Below are positions 1 through 9,331 of a stretch of DNA of 52,623 nucleotides, piece by piece (within the stretch, counting starts at the first letter, position 1; each line of letters begins with the position of its first letter). The DNA comes from Kiritimatiellia bacterium (GTDB lineage: Bacteria > Verrucomicrobiota > Kiritimatiellia > RFP12 > UBA1067), in assembly GCA_016284515.1 (NCBI GenBank), contig JAEEOY010000102.1, forward strand, positions 1 through 52,623. The letters run 5' to 3'. Below the pieces are notes generated by a model. The model had not been told where the DNA came from. It ran no database searches and was given only the letters and a program-made list of their open reading frames with translations. The position numbers were made by a program, and so were the translations under genes.

Positions 1-453
1 GAGAGCGTTGATATCGCCGCGCCGGGAGAAGGTATACTTTCGACATGCCCCTCTTATGTAACATTAATGGGGCTTGTCACCTATTGGTCTTCACTTGACC
101 AGGATAATCGTTATCTGGCTCTTGATGGCACCTCCATGGCGACGCCGCACGTTGCAGGGGCGCTTGCGCTTGTGAAGGGGTACTATCCTGACGACGTGTA
201 CTGGCAGACGATCCAGCGCCTTACGCTGAATGCCGATTACGTCGAGTCGCTTCACGACTATCTTTCCACGGGCAGAAGGCTGAACGTGTACAAGGCCATT
301 CTCTCGCTTGTTCCGCCTGCGCCGATCGTGACGGCGACGCCGGGTGTATACGAGGATCGCATCGAAGTGACCTGGAAGCCGGTCGAGGGCGCGACATACT
401 ACAAGCTGTACAGGCGGTGGAGCGAAGGCGGCACGATGGACGAGCTTACCTGA
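1..453 (+). CDS. Subtilisin-like serine protease (S8), C-terminal part of catalytic domain; 5' end outside window
   Basis: The frame is open from the first base, so the gene begins upstream. The fragment carries the S8 nucleophile motif GTSMATPHVAG (Ser at codon 45) preceded by an AAPG block, which is the last catalytic segment of subtilases. It then runs into a fibronectin-III domain (TATPGVYEDRIEVTWKPVEG). A TGA at 451-453 ends the frame in the middle of that domain, and the same frame continues to 5391. The protein is very probably one secreted, multidomain protease now split by a stop codon or a sequence error. Family assignment is secure; whether the gene is intact is not. Confidence 0.85.
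   Translation, partial: ESVDIAAPGEGILSTCPSYVTLMGLVTYWSSLDQDNRYLALDGTSMATPHVAGALALVKGYYPDDVYWQTIQRLTLNADYVESLHDYLSTGRRLNVYKAILSLVPPAPIVTATPGVYEDRIEVTWKPVEGATYYKLYRRWSEGGTMDELT
451..453 (+). other. In-frame TGA interrupting the protease/FN3 reading frame
   Basis: The codon lies between MDELT and LTTDLAYTD. Reading it as Trp gives a normal FN3 strand-turn-strand, so a TGG-to-TGA change or base-call error is the simplest explanation. No Shine-Dalgarno precedes the TTG that follows. A 7-bp hairpin (465-471 with 481-487) lies 11 bases downstream. Confidence 0.85.
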
Positions 454-3400
454 TTGACGACGGACCTCGCGTACACCGACCGCGAGGCGGAGCCCCGGGT
501 TGGCTACCATTACTATGTCCGCTGCTCGAAGCACGCGGACGGCGCGGACGCATCGCCTGTCAGTCCTGCCGGCGTAGGCTACAAGCTTTCGCCGATTCTC
601 GACGAGTGTGATCCTGCCGACGACACGGCGTCCGGCGCGACGCCGATTACGCCTACGTCCGCGGAGCAGACGCACGGGACGCACAGCCTTACGGACAAGG
701 ATCCGGAAGACTGGTTCAGGATCGCCGTTTCTGCCGGGCAGACATACTTGTTCGAATCGGCCGGAGCGTACGACATCAAGGCGGAGCTCTATGGCGCGGC
801 GACGACCAACGCGTCCGACCTTATCGTATCCGACGACGATTCCGGAACTGGCGACAACTTCAAGGTGACATATACCCCGCAGTCGGACGGAATGGTGTTC
901 CTCAGGGTCCGTCCCTTCACGACGGCGCAGGCGAGCTGGTACACGCTGAAGCATTCCATCCCGGGATTCGCGGACGAATGGGATCCCGCGGACGACACTA
1001 TGGACGGCGCGACGGTTCTGGAGCCTGCTGACGAGGAGCAGACCCACGGCCTGCATGCGCTTTCGGCGTCCGACGCGCAGGATCTGTTCCGCCTCACGCT
1101 CGAGGCAGGGCGAACCTACGTCTTCGCTACGCGCGGCGACCTTGACACGTTCGGCGAACTGTACTTCGGCAGCGTTGCCGCAGGCAGCATCGTTGCATGG
1201 AACGACGACGGAATGGACGCGCGCACGGGCAACGAGCTGAACTTCCGCCTGGTGTACACGGCCGATGAAAGCGGCACGTACTACCTGCGCGTGAAGCCCG
1301 CCCCGTCCGGTCCTGCAGGCGGCACGGCTGGCACGTACACGCTCGTCTACGCGCGCGCGGCAGAAGACTTCAACCTTGTGTTTTCTGAATCGGACCTCAC
1401 GGAGTATGTGCTTGGCTGGCACGCAAACGGATTCTTCACCTCGAGCGCCGAGTCGACGTCCGTGCGTCAGTCTTTCTCGGTCGGCGAGCCGATATTCCTC
1501 AAGTGGGCGCTCAACGAGACCAACTTCGTCGCCGTTGCGCAGAACATCACGAACCTCGTTGAGCTGCTCGGCATGGACGGGAAGCGCCATGCGTGGGGAC
1601 ATGCGGTTTGCGAGAACGGACTCGGCGCGGACGAGTGCTACGACTTCACGACGGAGTTCCCCGCGCTGCCTGCCGGAGCCTATCTCGTGCGGCTTACGCT
1701 CAACAGCGACGTTGACGGAAACGCGTCCGTGCCGGAGCTCGACATGTCCGGCAACGTCCGGCTGTGCGCGTTCAACGTGGTGCATACATCGGCTTCCGTA
1801 GCCTCGCTGGAGATATCCGGCAACGCGACGATCGCCGCAAAGGAATCTGCGACCTACCGCTGCTCAGCGACCTACGGCGACGATTCCACGCAGGACGTCG
1901 CGCCGGTCTGGTCGATACGCGGCGGAGACGGCGTTGCCTCCGTTTCTGTTGACGGAACGGTCTCCGTCGGCGCTCTGTCCACGAATGCGACAGTCACTCT
2001 GCGCGCCGCCTTCGGCCGTCAGCTTGCCGAGAAGACGATTTCGCTGACGCCCTACAAGGAACCTGAACCGAGCGAGTTCCCTGAGCCGGCGATATATCCG
2101 TCGCTCCAGATGACGGTCGACGCCGAGGTGTACATCGACGGCGTGCATGCGGCTGTCGGGGACGAAGTCGCTGCGTACGCGGGCGGAGAGGCGAGGGGCG
2201 TAGCCAAGATCGGGATGGAAGGCCGCGCGTCGCTGTCGTTCAGCGTGGCGTATCCTGGCGAGACGATTTCATTCAAGGTGTTCGATGCGAGCGAAGGTGA
2301 TTCGGGCGCGGTGTTCTCCTGCACGGAGACGATTTACGGCGTACCAGGGCAGGACTATGGCCCGCTAGTATTGTCTGCGACAACGGACGATCCGTTCGGT
2401 GCGCCGACCTCCAGCGGCGGCGGGGAATGGCAGCCGGGGCGCGCCAAGGCGCGCATTTACGCCGAGGTGAAGGTGAACGGATACTTTGCTGGCGTTGGCG
2501 ATATGGTGGCGGTATTCGCAGGCGACAAGCTTGTGGGCAAGGGGAGCGTTTCGCTGCTTTCGTCCATCATCGGGCTTTTCACGGGAGCTTCGGGGTGCAC
2601 GATCGATGTGTATCTCGACGAGGAATGCGACCTCACGTTCATGGTGTGGGACCGCACGCGCCACAGGTTCTGCGCGTCCACGACCAGACTGCGCCTGAAG
2701 CCGGGCGCCACTAAGGGTGGCATTTTCAACAGGTTCCTCATAGAGGCCAGCGACGGGACGCGAATCACGCTGCGCTTTGAGAAGGGTGGCTGGCATCTCG
2801 TGTCCGTCCCGATCACGCCGTCCGGAGCGACGGTGAACGACGTATTCTCCGGAAACGACGGAGTCGGCGGCGTGAGAGGCGGCGACGGCTCGGATCTTGA
2901 CGGAAGCGAAGAAGTCAGGGTCGGTGACGGATACTGGGTCGAAACCACGAGGGACGGCGTGGAGATAGAGGTCGAGGGATCGGGCGACGAAGGCCGTGAA
3001 ATCCTGCTGAACGAGGGGTGGAACCTTATCGGATACACCCTGCCGCGTCCTGGGCGCGTTGAGGATGTGCTGAGGTCCGCACTTAGAGACGGCAAGGTCA
3101 CCGAAATCGTCAACGGCCTTGCTACGTATCCTGGCGGAGGTCTTGTCACGATGCAGCCCGGTGAGGCATACTGGATCAGGGCGACGGCGCTTTGCCGCAT
3201 TGCGTTCGAGAAGAACGGCATGCTCACGGCGACGGCGAGCGAGACGGGGTTCGGTCCGTTCGGCGACGGCTCGGATGTTGCGCGCGAGCCGCAGCTTCCG
3301 GTGCGCTATCACGGCGTGCGCGTTACGATTGGCTCCGCGCCTGCGGCGTACGGCGACTGCGTCGCGGTATTCGATGCGGGCGGCGTGCTGCGCGCTGTCG

Positions 3401-5391
3401 CGAAGGTCGATGCGGAAGACGGCACCGTGTCGTTCCCGGTTTATGCCGCGGCGGGATCCAGGCTGGATGCGAAAATCTGGAACTCCGCGAGCGGACTTGA
3501 GTCGCCGGCGGTTTATTCTGTGCAGGGTTCGTTCGACGTGCCTGCGGAGGGAGCGGAAGTCACGGATCTTTCGCTGCACGTGGCCCTTGATGATGGGCAG
3601 AGTTCAGGCGCCGAGCCCGGCGATACGTCCGTGACGAACGCCCCGGCGCGCTTCACCGTGACGTTCGATATTGGTTCGCACGGAACGCGCACGGGCGGAG
3701 GCGAGCTTGTGCAGGAAGTCGAATTCGGTGGTTCGGCGTCCGCCCCGGCTCTCTCCTGCGGTTCCGGCTGGGAGTTTTCGCATTGGGATGCGCCGCTTGG
3801 CAACGTGCGTTCCGCGCGCACAATCAGAGCCGTGTACCGCGAGGCGTCCGGAGGTGGTGGCGGAGTGCCTCCTTTGCCGGATGGCGGAGCGGCCCCGAGG
3901 CGCGAGGCGAAGTTGGCCTTTGACGCGAACGGCGGAGAGGGCGAGATGCAGGAGCAGGTGTTCAGCTACGATGGCTCCGGGTCGAGCCTGAATGCGAATT
4001 CCTTCACGCGGCAGGGTTACACGTTCGTCGGTTGGTCCACGACGCCTCAGGGGCGTGCGTCTATTGGGGACGCATCAGGTGCCGCCGACGTGGCGGGTCT
4101 CGTGGGGATCCCTCCCGAGGGCGAGACGACGACGCTTTACGCGCAGTGGGCGTTAGACGGTCTTTCCGTGGGCACCGGCACGATCGTCGCCAACGGCGGC
4201 GCGCGCGTGGTCGTTCCAGTGATTGTGGACACGTCTCTTCCCGCGGCTTGCCTTAGCGTGCGCCTTACCTACGATCCGAACATACTTGTCTTCCTCGGCG
4301 TCAGGAAGGGCGAAGTTGCCGAGGCTTTTGACGAGGACTTCATCGTCACTCAGCCAAAGACGGGAGAGCTAGTGGTAGGATGCTACGCCGCGAAAGACGT
4401 CGTTGCGGGCGTTGGAGAGCTGGCGCGCGCCGTGTTCCTCGTGAGGCCGGGAACGGAGGGAAGGTTCTCGGACGTCACGGTTTCCGACGTGCAGCTTGCG
4501 GACGAGAGCGGAGTCAGGAACGTGACTATGGACTCCGAAGTCTCAACGCACAGCGGCATGGTGCGCGTTATGGGGACGTCGGCCGACGTGCAGCGTCTGG
4601 AGAACGCAGAGACGGTAGCGGCCGACACGCGTCTTGGAAATCTTGCGCTTGAAGACGGCGACGCCATCCAGGCGTCCGACGAACGGACGGCGGTGTTCGT
4701 CGACGGCATGGTGACTGCATCCGGCACGATTTCGGTGTCGCCGCCAGTGAATGGGTGGACCAGCGGAAGATATGCGCTGCTGACGACTCCTACGGCGGGA
4801 TTGTCGTTCGTTCTCGAGGATGCGCCGAAGGCGGAGCTCTTCAGCGAGACGGAGGGCGGCGTTACCACGTACTACGCGACGCTGTCCGTCGACGGCGAGG
4901 TGCGTGTGACATGTGCTGCGGACGAGTTGTCGCCGGGAACGCAGAATCAGATAAGGATGTTCGCCGCCGGCATGCTGGACGGCATCGGGGAAATCGCCGT
5001 GAGCGGTCCCTCGGGGCTGATCGGGGTAATCGCCGACATGGGGATTGCGCCTGCCTTTACGCGTGCGGGCTCGACGCTGGAGGCCGAATACTCGATGCCG
5101 GAAATCCGCATCACGGAGTTTGATCCCGAGACGGGTGCGGTACGGTTCAAGGTGACGCCTGGAGAAGGAAACCAGATAGTCAGCATGATTTCGACAGGAT
5201 ACATCCACGTGTTTGGGACGGATGATCTGCTCGAGAAGATGAAGTACATCTCCAAGGTCGGATTCGACTTGACTCCGTATCTCAGGGCGGAAACCAAAGG
5301 CGAGGGCTCTATATTCGTGACTCTGGGCACGCATACGTTCCTGAAGATCAAGGTGGAGGATGTTTCGCGCGTCGATGGCGAAAGTGAATGA
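454..5391 (+). CDS. Giant modular secreted protein: continuation of the subtilisin-like protease (FN3, PPC, Ig-like, InlB and cohesin-like domains)
   Basis: This is 1645 codons in the same frame as the protease fragment. The TTG at 454 is only the first possible codon after the stop, not a credible start. Domains in order: end of an FN3 domain (to about 600); two pre-peptidase-C-terminal-like domains beginning DPADDT (about 600-960 and 970-1360); a Big-2-like Ig domain (about 1800-2060); three divergent copies of a unit with a VGDEVAAY/VGDMVAVF-type core (about 2100-2380, 2450-2750, 3290-3590); a GWHLVSVP/GWNLIGYT unit between copies two and three; two InlB/Listeria-Bacteroides-type repeats (about 3650-3850 and 3900-4155, FVGWSTTPQG); and a cohesin-like domain (about 4160-4570, RLTYDPNILVFLGV). 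These domains are typical of adhesion or substrate binding by extracellular enzymes. No sorting signal or transmembrane anchor is visible at the C-terminus. Confidence 0.8.
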   Translation: MTTDLAYTDREAEPRVGYHYYVRCSKHADGADASPVSPAGVGYKLSPILDECDPADDTASGATPITPTSAEQTHGTHSLTDKDPEDWFRIAVSAGQTYLFESAGAYDIKAELYGAATTNASDLIVSDDDSGTGDNFKVTYTPQSDGMVFLRVRPFTTAQASWYTLKHSIPGFADEWDPADDTMDGATVLEPADEEQTHGLHALSASDAQDLFRLTLEAGRTYVFATRGDLDTFGELYFGSVAAGSIVAWNDDGMDARTGNELNFRLVYTADESGTYYLRVKPAPSGPAGGTAGTYTLVYARAAEDFNLVFSESDLTEYVLGWHANGFFTSSAESTSVRQSFSVGEPIFLKWALNETNFVAVAQNITNLVELLGMDGKRHAWGHAVCENGLGADECYDFTTEFPALPAGAYLVRLTLNSDVDGNASVPELDMSGNVRLCAFNVVHTSASVASLEISGNATIAAKESATYRCSATYGDDSTQDVAPVWSIRGGDGVASVSVDGTVSVGALSTNATVTLRAAFGRQLAEKTISLTPYKEPEPSEFPEPAIYPSLQMTVDAEVYIDGVHAAVGDEVAAYAGGEARGVAKIGMEGRASLSFSVAYPGETISFKVFDASEGDSGAVFSCTETIYGVPGQDYGPLVLSATTDDPFGAPTSSGGGEWQPGRAKARIYAEVKVNGYFAGVGDMVAVFAGDKLVGKGSVSLLSSIIGLFTGASGCTIDVYLDEECDLTFMVWDRTRHRFCASTTRLRLKPGATKGGIFNRFLIEASDGTRITLRFEKGGWHLVSVPITPSGATVNDVFSGNDGVGGVRGGDGSDLDGSEEVRVGDGYWVETTRDGVEIEVEGSGDEGREILLNEGWNLIGYTLPRPGRVEDVLRSALRDGKVTEIVNGLATYPGGGLVTMQPGEAYWIRATALCRIAFEKNGMLTATASETGFGPFGDGSDVAREPQLPVRYHGVRVTIGSAPAAYGDCVAVFDAGGVLRAVAKVDAEDGTVSFPVYAAAGSRLDAKIWNSASGLESPAVYSVQGSFDVPAEGAEVTDLSLHVALDDGQSSGAEPGDTSVTNAPARFTVTFDIGSHGTRTGGGELVQEVEFGGSASAPALSCGSGWEFSHWDAPLGNVRSARTIRAVYREASGGGGGVPPLPDGGAAPRREAKLAFDANGGEGEMQEQVFSYDGSGSSLNANSFTRQGYTFVGWSTTPQGRASIGDASGAADVAGLVGIPPEGETTTLYAQWALDGLSVGTGTIVANGGARVVVPVIVDTSLPAACLSVRLTYDPNILVFLGVRKGEVAEAFDEDFIVTQPKTGELVVGCYAAKDVVAGVGELARAVFLVRPGTEGRFSDVTVSDVQLADESGVRNVTMDSEVSTHSGMVRVMGTSADVQRLENAETVAADTRLGNLALEDGDAIQASDERTAVFVDGMVTASGTISVSPPVNGWTSGRYALLTTPTAGLSFVLEDAPKAELFSETEGGVTTYYATLSVDGEVRVTCAADELSPGTQNQIRMFAAGMLDGIGEIAVSGPSGLIGVIADMGIAPAFTRAGSTLEAEYSMPEIRITEFDPETGAVRFKVTPGEGNQIVSMISTGYIHVFGTDDLLEKMKYISKVGFDLTPYLRAETKGEGSIFVTLGTHTFLKIKVEDVSRVDGESE

Positions 5392-5422
5392 CGGAGGAAA
5401 ACGCGCGTGTGCGGGGTGTGAG

Positions 5423-5452
5423 TTGTGAACGCGGGGCAAGATTTGGTATAAT
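5423..5452 (+). promoter_or_regulatory. Sigma-70-type promoter of the hybrid kinase gene
   Basis: TTGTGA (5423-5428), an 18-base spacer and TATAAT (5447-5452) preceded by TGG. The predicted RNA start near 5459 leaves a leader of about 30 bases before the GTG at 5490. Confidence 0.7.
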
Positions 5453-5489
5453 TACTGCACACGACATTCTTAATTCGCCAAGGACCTCA

Positions 5490-8177
5490 GTGGACAAAAA
5501 GAAGAATTTTTCGGCCGGCGCAGGCCAACAGGGACTCATCTTCAAGAGCCTCCACTCGATTCGCACGCGCTATTCGCTTGCGACGGCGTTCTTTGTCCTC
5601 CTCGCCGTCGCGGCCTTCTATGCATGCGGGCGCATAGTGCTCGTCCATCTCATGCGCGAGGCCGAGCAGCAGGTGAAGGAGATCGGCTACGACATCTCGC
5701 GCCTCGCCTACAGGCAGGCCGACAGGGTGCGGTGCGCGAACGCGCAGGCGGCGGAGGAGGTCGCCAAGGCCGTGGCCGCCGGCGCCGAGCCGGAGGAGAT
5801 ACTCTCCGCCCGCGCGGAGGACGGCGTCACTCTCGTCATCAAGCTCGACGCGTGGGGCCGGTTCATCTCCGGAGCGACCCGCGCCCGCGGCGCGGAGTCC
5901 GCAACGCCTGTCGAAGTGCAGTCCGTCGTGCCATACACCGAGCGCTTCGCCGCATGGGCCTCCTCTCTCGGCGGAACCGAGAACGACGAGTCCTCCGTCG
6001 GCATCGTGCAGATCAACGGCGCCGCGCACTACGTCTTCATGCACGCCTGCCCCGGAGGGTCGGTGAATGTCGTTGTCGGCGCGTCGTTCGACTCGTCCTC
6101 TTTCACCGGCGGGGTTAACGAGGGATTCGTCGGACTCGACGTGCGCATAGTCAACCGCAAGGCGGACATCAAGGTGGTTCCGCTGCCGAAAAACGCGTAT
6201 GGAGGCGGCGGGCAGCGCAACAACTTCGGCATCTCGCCAATGCTGTCGGAGGCGATGAACTTCTATTCCGGCGGGTTCTGGAGCCTCGGCACGAATCCGT
6301 TCGAGGCTGTGTTCGCCATCCGCGACATCGCCGGTAACGCCGTGTCGATGATCACGGTGTCGCTTCCGTCCTCGCTCTCGACCGTCACGCGCTCCGCTCT
6401 CGGAAGGCTCGCCTTCTCGGTCGCCTTCGTCGGCATCCTGCTCATTCTGCCGATCTTCTGGTTCCAGAGCTCCGTCCTCCTGAATCCGCTGACCAAGATG
6501 ACGAGGGCAATACGCGAGCTCGGCGAAAACCACGAAAGCCAGGACTGTCCGTGCCTGAAATGGGAGGGCAAGGACGAGTTCGCCGTGCTCGCGGCGTCGG
6601 TGAACAGAATGCTAGAGACGGTTTCGTCGAGGGCGCTCGAAATCGCCCACATGGAGGCTCGCCACCGTGCCCTCATCGCAGGTGTGCCGGACGCGCTCGT
6701 CGTCTTCGACAGGCGCGGCAGCCTTGTTTCCGTCACCAAGCAGCCGGAGGGGACTGAGCCTCTCGTCGGCTTCAAGCCGGGCGAGGCGGTCCAGACGGAG
6801 GTGTTCGGCGCGGGGGCGGCGGCCAGTTTCTCGCGAGCCGTCGAGTCCGCCTTCACGCGAGGCACCGTCGCCGCCTGCCATCTCGAGGTGCAGCGCCGCG
6901 AGGGGGACGAGCCGGATGCTCAGCAGCGCCATTTCGAGGTGCGACTCGCGAAGATGGACGACGTGTTCGCGTTGGGGATAGTTCGCGACGTCACGGACAA
7001 GGTGATGGAGCACAAGATGCGCCTCGCAGCGGAGTCGAGGGCCCTCGACGGGCAGAAGCGCGAATCGCTCATGATACTCGCCGCCGGCATAGCCCACGAC
7101 GTCAACAACGTGCTGGCGGTGATACAGGGCACGATGGACTCGCTTTCCGCCGAGAACAGGAACAGCCAGGAGGCGGAGGTCGTGCGGGATGCCGCGCGCC
7201 GCGGCGCGCGGATGATGAAAGAGCTCGTCGAGTTCGCGGGCGACAGCAAGGTGTCGCTTGTCAGGGTGTCGCCCAACTTCCTCGTGCGTGACGTCGAGTC
7301 GATACTTTCGCATATTGTCGCAAAGCACGTCGCAGTCGACTTCGTGCCAGGGGAGAACCTGCCGGACGTCGACGCGGACCCCAACAAGTTCTGGAAGGCG
7401 CTCATGAACCTCGTGAAGAACGCCGGCGAGGCTCTTGGGGACAGGCCCGGGCACATCAGGCTCTCCACCGAGCAGTTCGAGATGACTACCGCCGCCGCCG
7501 TCAAGTTCGTGTCGGAGGCTGCGCTCCTCCCGGGGCGGGGCGTGCTCTTCAAGATCTCGGACGACGGGCCGGGAATCCAGCCGCAGCTCGTGTCGAAGCT
7601 GTTCGATCCGTATGTCTCGTCGAAGGGCGTCGGGCGCGGACTCGGCCTCGCGACCGTGCGTTCCATCGTCGAGACGCACGGCGGCGGAATCAGGGTCGAG
7701 AGCGAGCCCGGGAAGGGCACGACGTTCTCGATCTTCCTGCCGGTGAGCAGACTGGCCGCGTCCGAGAAGGTCGCAAAGAAGGAGCGGCTGGGTCCGCTGC
7801 CCGCCGAAGTCCTCGTCATTGACGACGACGAAGCCGTGCTTAAGATGCAGACGCTGCTTCTCAAGACATTGGGCGTCAAGGTGCACTCCGCGAAGAGCCG
7901 CGTCGACGCGCTCGCGATCGTGAGGCGCTACGGTGAAAGCCTCGGCGCGATACTCCTCGACGCGCACATCGAGGGAGTGGACGTCGTGAGGCTGTTCCAG
8001 GCCTTCCGCACCGCCTCTCCCGACATTCCGATCGTGCTCGTCTCCGGCACGCACCAGGAGGAGATCCAGAGGCTGTTCCCGAACGGCGACTACGATGCGT
8101 TCCTCGCAAAGCCCTTTACTGTAGCGGAACTCAAAACGGCCCTTTCGTCGCTGAAGGGCGGAGGAGGAGCGGCATGA
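5490..8177 (+). CDS. Membrane hybrid sensor histidine kinase (HAMP-PAS-like-HisKA-HATPase-receiver)
   Basis: I place the start at GTG 5490 because AAGGA (5480-5484) lies just upstream and the promoter at 5447-5452 falls inside the longer frame, which opens at 5388. The 895-residue protein has a first membrane segment near residues 25-45, an extracytoplasmic sensor region, and a second membrane segment (FSVAFVGILLILPIFW) leading into a HAMP-like region. A PAS-like stretch (LIAGVPDALVVFD) follows. The HisKA box GIAHDVNN has phospho-acceptor His536 and resembles NtrB-type kinases. The HATPase boxes are NLVKNAGEAL, DDGPGI and GRGLGLATVRS. The C-terminal receiver has IDDDE and phospho-acceptor Asp824 (AILLDAHIEG). 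The protein presumably relays a surface signal through a phosphorelay; its partner is not in the window. Its stop overlaps the next gene's ATG. Confidence 0.93.
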   Translation: MDKKKNFSAGAGQQGLIFKSLHSIRTRYSLATAFFVLLAVAAFYACGRIVLVHLMREAEQQVKEIGYDISRLAYRQADRVRCANAQAAEEVAKAVAAGAEPEEILSARAEDGVTLVIKLDAWGRFISGATRARGAESATPVEVQSVVPYTERFAAWASSLGGTENDESSVGIVQINGAAHYVFMHACPGGSVNVVVGASFDSSSFTGGVNEGFVGLDVRIVNRKADIKVVPLPKNAYGGGGQRNNFGISPMLSEAMNFYSGGFWSLGTNPFEAVFAIRDIAGNAVSMITVSLPSSLSTVTRSALGRLAFSVAFVGILLILPIFWFQSSVLLNPLTKMTRAIRELGENHESQDCPCLKWEGKDEFAVLAASVNRMLETVSSRALEIAHMEARHRALIAGVPDALVVFDRRGSLVSVTKQPEGTEPLVGFKPGEAVQTEVFGAGAAASFSRAVESAFTRGTVAACHLEVQRREGDEPDAQQRHFEVRLAKMDDVFALGIVRDVTDKVMEHKMRLAAESRALDGQKRESLMILAAGIAHDVNNVLAVIQGTMDSLSAENRNSQEAEVVRDAARRGARMMKELVEFAGDSKVSLVRVSPNFLVRDVESILSHIVAKHVAVDFVPGENLPDVDADPNKFWKALMNLVKNAGEALGDRPGHIRLSTEQFEMTTAAAVKFVSEAALLPGRGVLFKISDDGPGIQPQLVSKLFDPYVSSKGVGRGLGLATVRSIVETHGGGIRVESEPGKGTTFSIFLPVSRLAASEKVAKKERLGPLPAEVLVIDDDEAVLKMQTLLLKTLGVKVHSAKSRVDALAIVRRYGESLGAILLDAHIEGVDVVRLFQAFRTASPDIPIVLVSGTHQEEIQRLFPNGDYDAFLAKPFTVAELKTALSSLKGGGGAA

Positions 8178-9238
8178 ACACGGCATTGATTCTCGCGGCG
8201 GCGATCGTTGCGCAGCCGCTAGTGGACGCAGATGTCCTCGAGCCGAGCGTGCAGAACGAGGTCGACCACGCTCTCTTTCGCGCCCCGACGAACGAGGTCG
8301 CGCTCTCCGCGCAGTCCGTCGCCTTCGCCGCGCTATGGACCACGAACGGCGCGAGCGCGACGGACCGCGCGATAGCGCTCGTATCGTCGCAGAGGGGAGA
8401 CGGACGCTGGTTCCACGACGGAAAGGACGTCACGCCGTCCGCAGCGCGGCTCCTCCGCCGCGCCGCTGGATACGCCGAGCCTCCGCTCAGGCTTTCGATA
8501 TTCTCCGACCACATCGAGGAGATAGAGAGGCAGGAGAAGATTCCGTTCGCCGAGGCCGCGGCGAAGGTGCGCGCGCTCGGAATAGACGGCGTGGCCCTGT
8601 CGTACGGAATCGCCCCCGAGAAGCTTGCGGAGCTCAGGAGGCAGGGCTTTGAGGTCGCCAGCGTGATCGGCTGGCCTGGGTTCGACAAGGGCTACGACGA
8701 GGCTCTGTGCGCGGGGTACGTAGAAAAGGCGGTTTCAAACGGATGCTCGCGGATTCTCATCGTGCCCGGCTTCTACGAGACTGCAAAGGAGGACGCGCAG
8801 GCGTTCTCCGCGATTGCAGGGCGCACGGAGCGCTTCGCGAAGGCCGCGGCGGAACGCGGCGTCGTCGTTACCGTCGAAGACTTCGACAGCGAGAAGGCGC
8901 CGACGTGCGGCCTCGCGCGCACAAGGGCTTTTCTCGCCGCCGCGCCGTCCGTCTTCCTCACCTACGACACCGGCAACTTCAACAGCCCCGGGGAGCGTCC
9001 CGAGAACGGACTTGAGCTTCTCGCCCGCGTGCGGGACTTCCATCTGAAGGACCGTCCCGCGTCCGATGCGTACGGCTCCTCGCCTGTGGGGGCGGGGACA
9101 GTCCCCGTCGCCGGGATAATAGGCGCGGCTCTTGACGCCGGCTATGGCGGATGGTTCACGATCGAGCACTACGGCGCGACGAACATGCTGGAGTTCGCCA
9201 CTTCATCCGCGCGTTTCCTCCGCTCGCTTCGCCCGTGA
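8174..9238 (+). CDS. Secreted/periplasmic TIM-barrel protein of the sugar phosphate isomerase/epimerase (AP-endonuclease 2) superfamily
   Basis: The protein has 354 residues and its ATG overlaps the kinase stop (ATGA), so the two are translationally coupled. The N-terminus MNTALILAAAIVAQPLVDA looks like a short signal peptide. Residues of about 25-95 form an uncharacterised helical region. From about residue 100 the fold is the xylose-isomerase-like barrel: SIFSDHIEEIE, alternating strands and helices, VVVTVEDFDSE, YDTGNFN, RDFHLKDR and GGWFTIEHYG, with acidic and His residues at the metal-site positions of this superfamily. The substrate cannot be told from sequence. The coupling to a sensor kinase suggests a shared physiological signal, but that is inference. 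Confidence 0.8.
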   Translation: MNTALILAAAIVAQPLVDADVLEPSVQNEVDHALFRAPTNEVALSAQSVAFAALWTTNGASATDRAIALVSSQRGDGRWFHDGKDVTPSAARLLRRAAGYAEPPLRLSIFSDHIEEIERQEKIPFAEAAAKVRALGIDGVALSYGIAPEKLAELRRQGFEVASVIGWPGFDKGYDEALCAGYVEKAVSNGCSRILIVPGFYETAKEDAQAFSAIAGRTERFAKAAAERGVVVTVEDFDSEKAPTCGLARTRAFLAAAPSVFLTYDTGNFNSPGERPENGLELLARVRDFHLKDRPASDAYGSSPVGAGTVPVAGIIGAALDAGYGGWFTIEHYGATNMLEFATSSARFLRSLRP

Positions 9239-9280
9239 CATGCGTGACCTCGTCCGCTGCGGCGTGAGGTGCGCGGAATA

Positions 9281-9289
9281 TGGTAAAAT
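9281..9289 (+). promoter_or_regulatory. Extended -10 element of the phosphofructokinase gene
   Basis: TGG followed by TAAAAT (9284-9289); no clear -35. The RNA start is predicted near 9296, about 36 bases before the ATG at 9332. Confidence 0.55.
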
Positions 9290-9331
9290 ATGTCGAGCCG
9301 CCCGATGTCGGCGGCAAAGGAGGCAAATGTC

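Noticed and set aside
451..453. TGA read as selenocysteine or as a general Trp codon
   Set aside because: TGA ends many intact genes here (for example 8175-8177, 9236-9238, 41103-41105) and the tRNA-Trp anticodon is CCA. Selenocysteine in an FN3 turn has no precedent I know, although a hairpin lies downstream.
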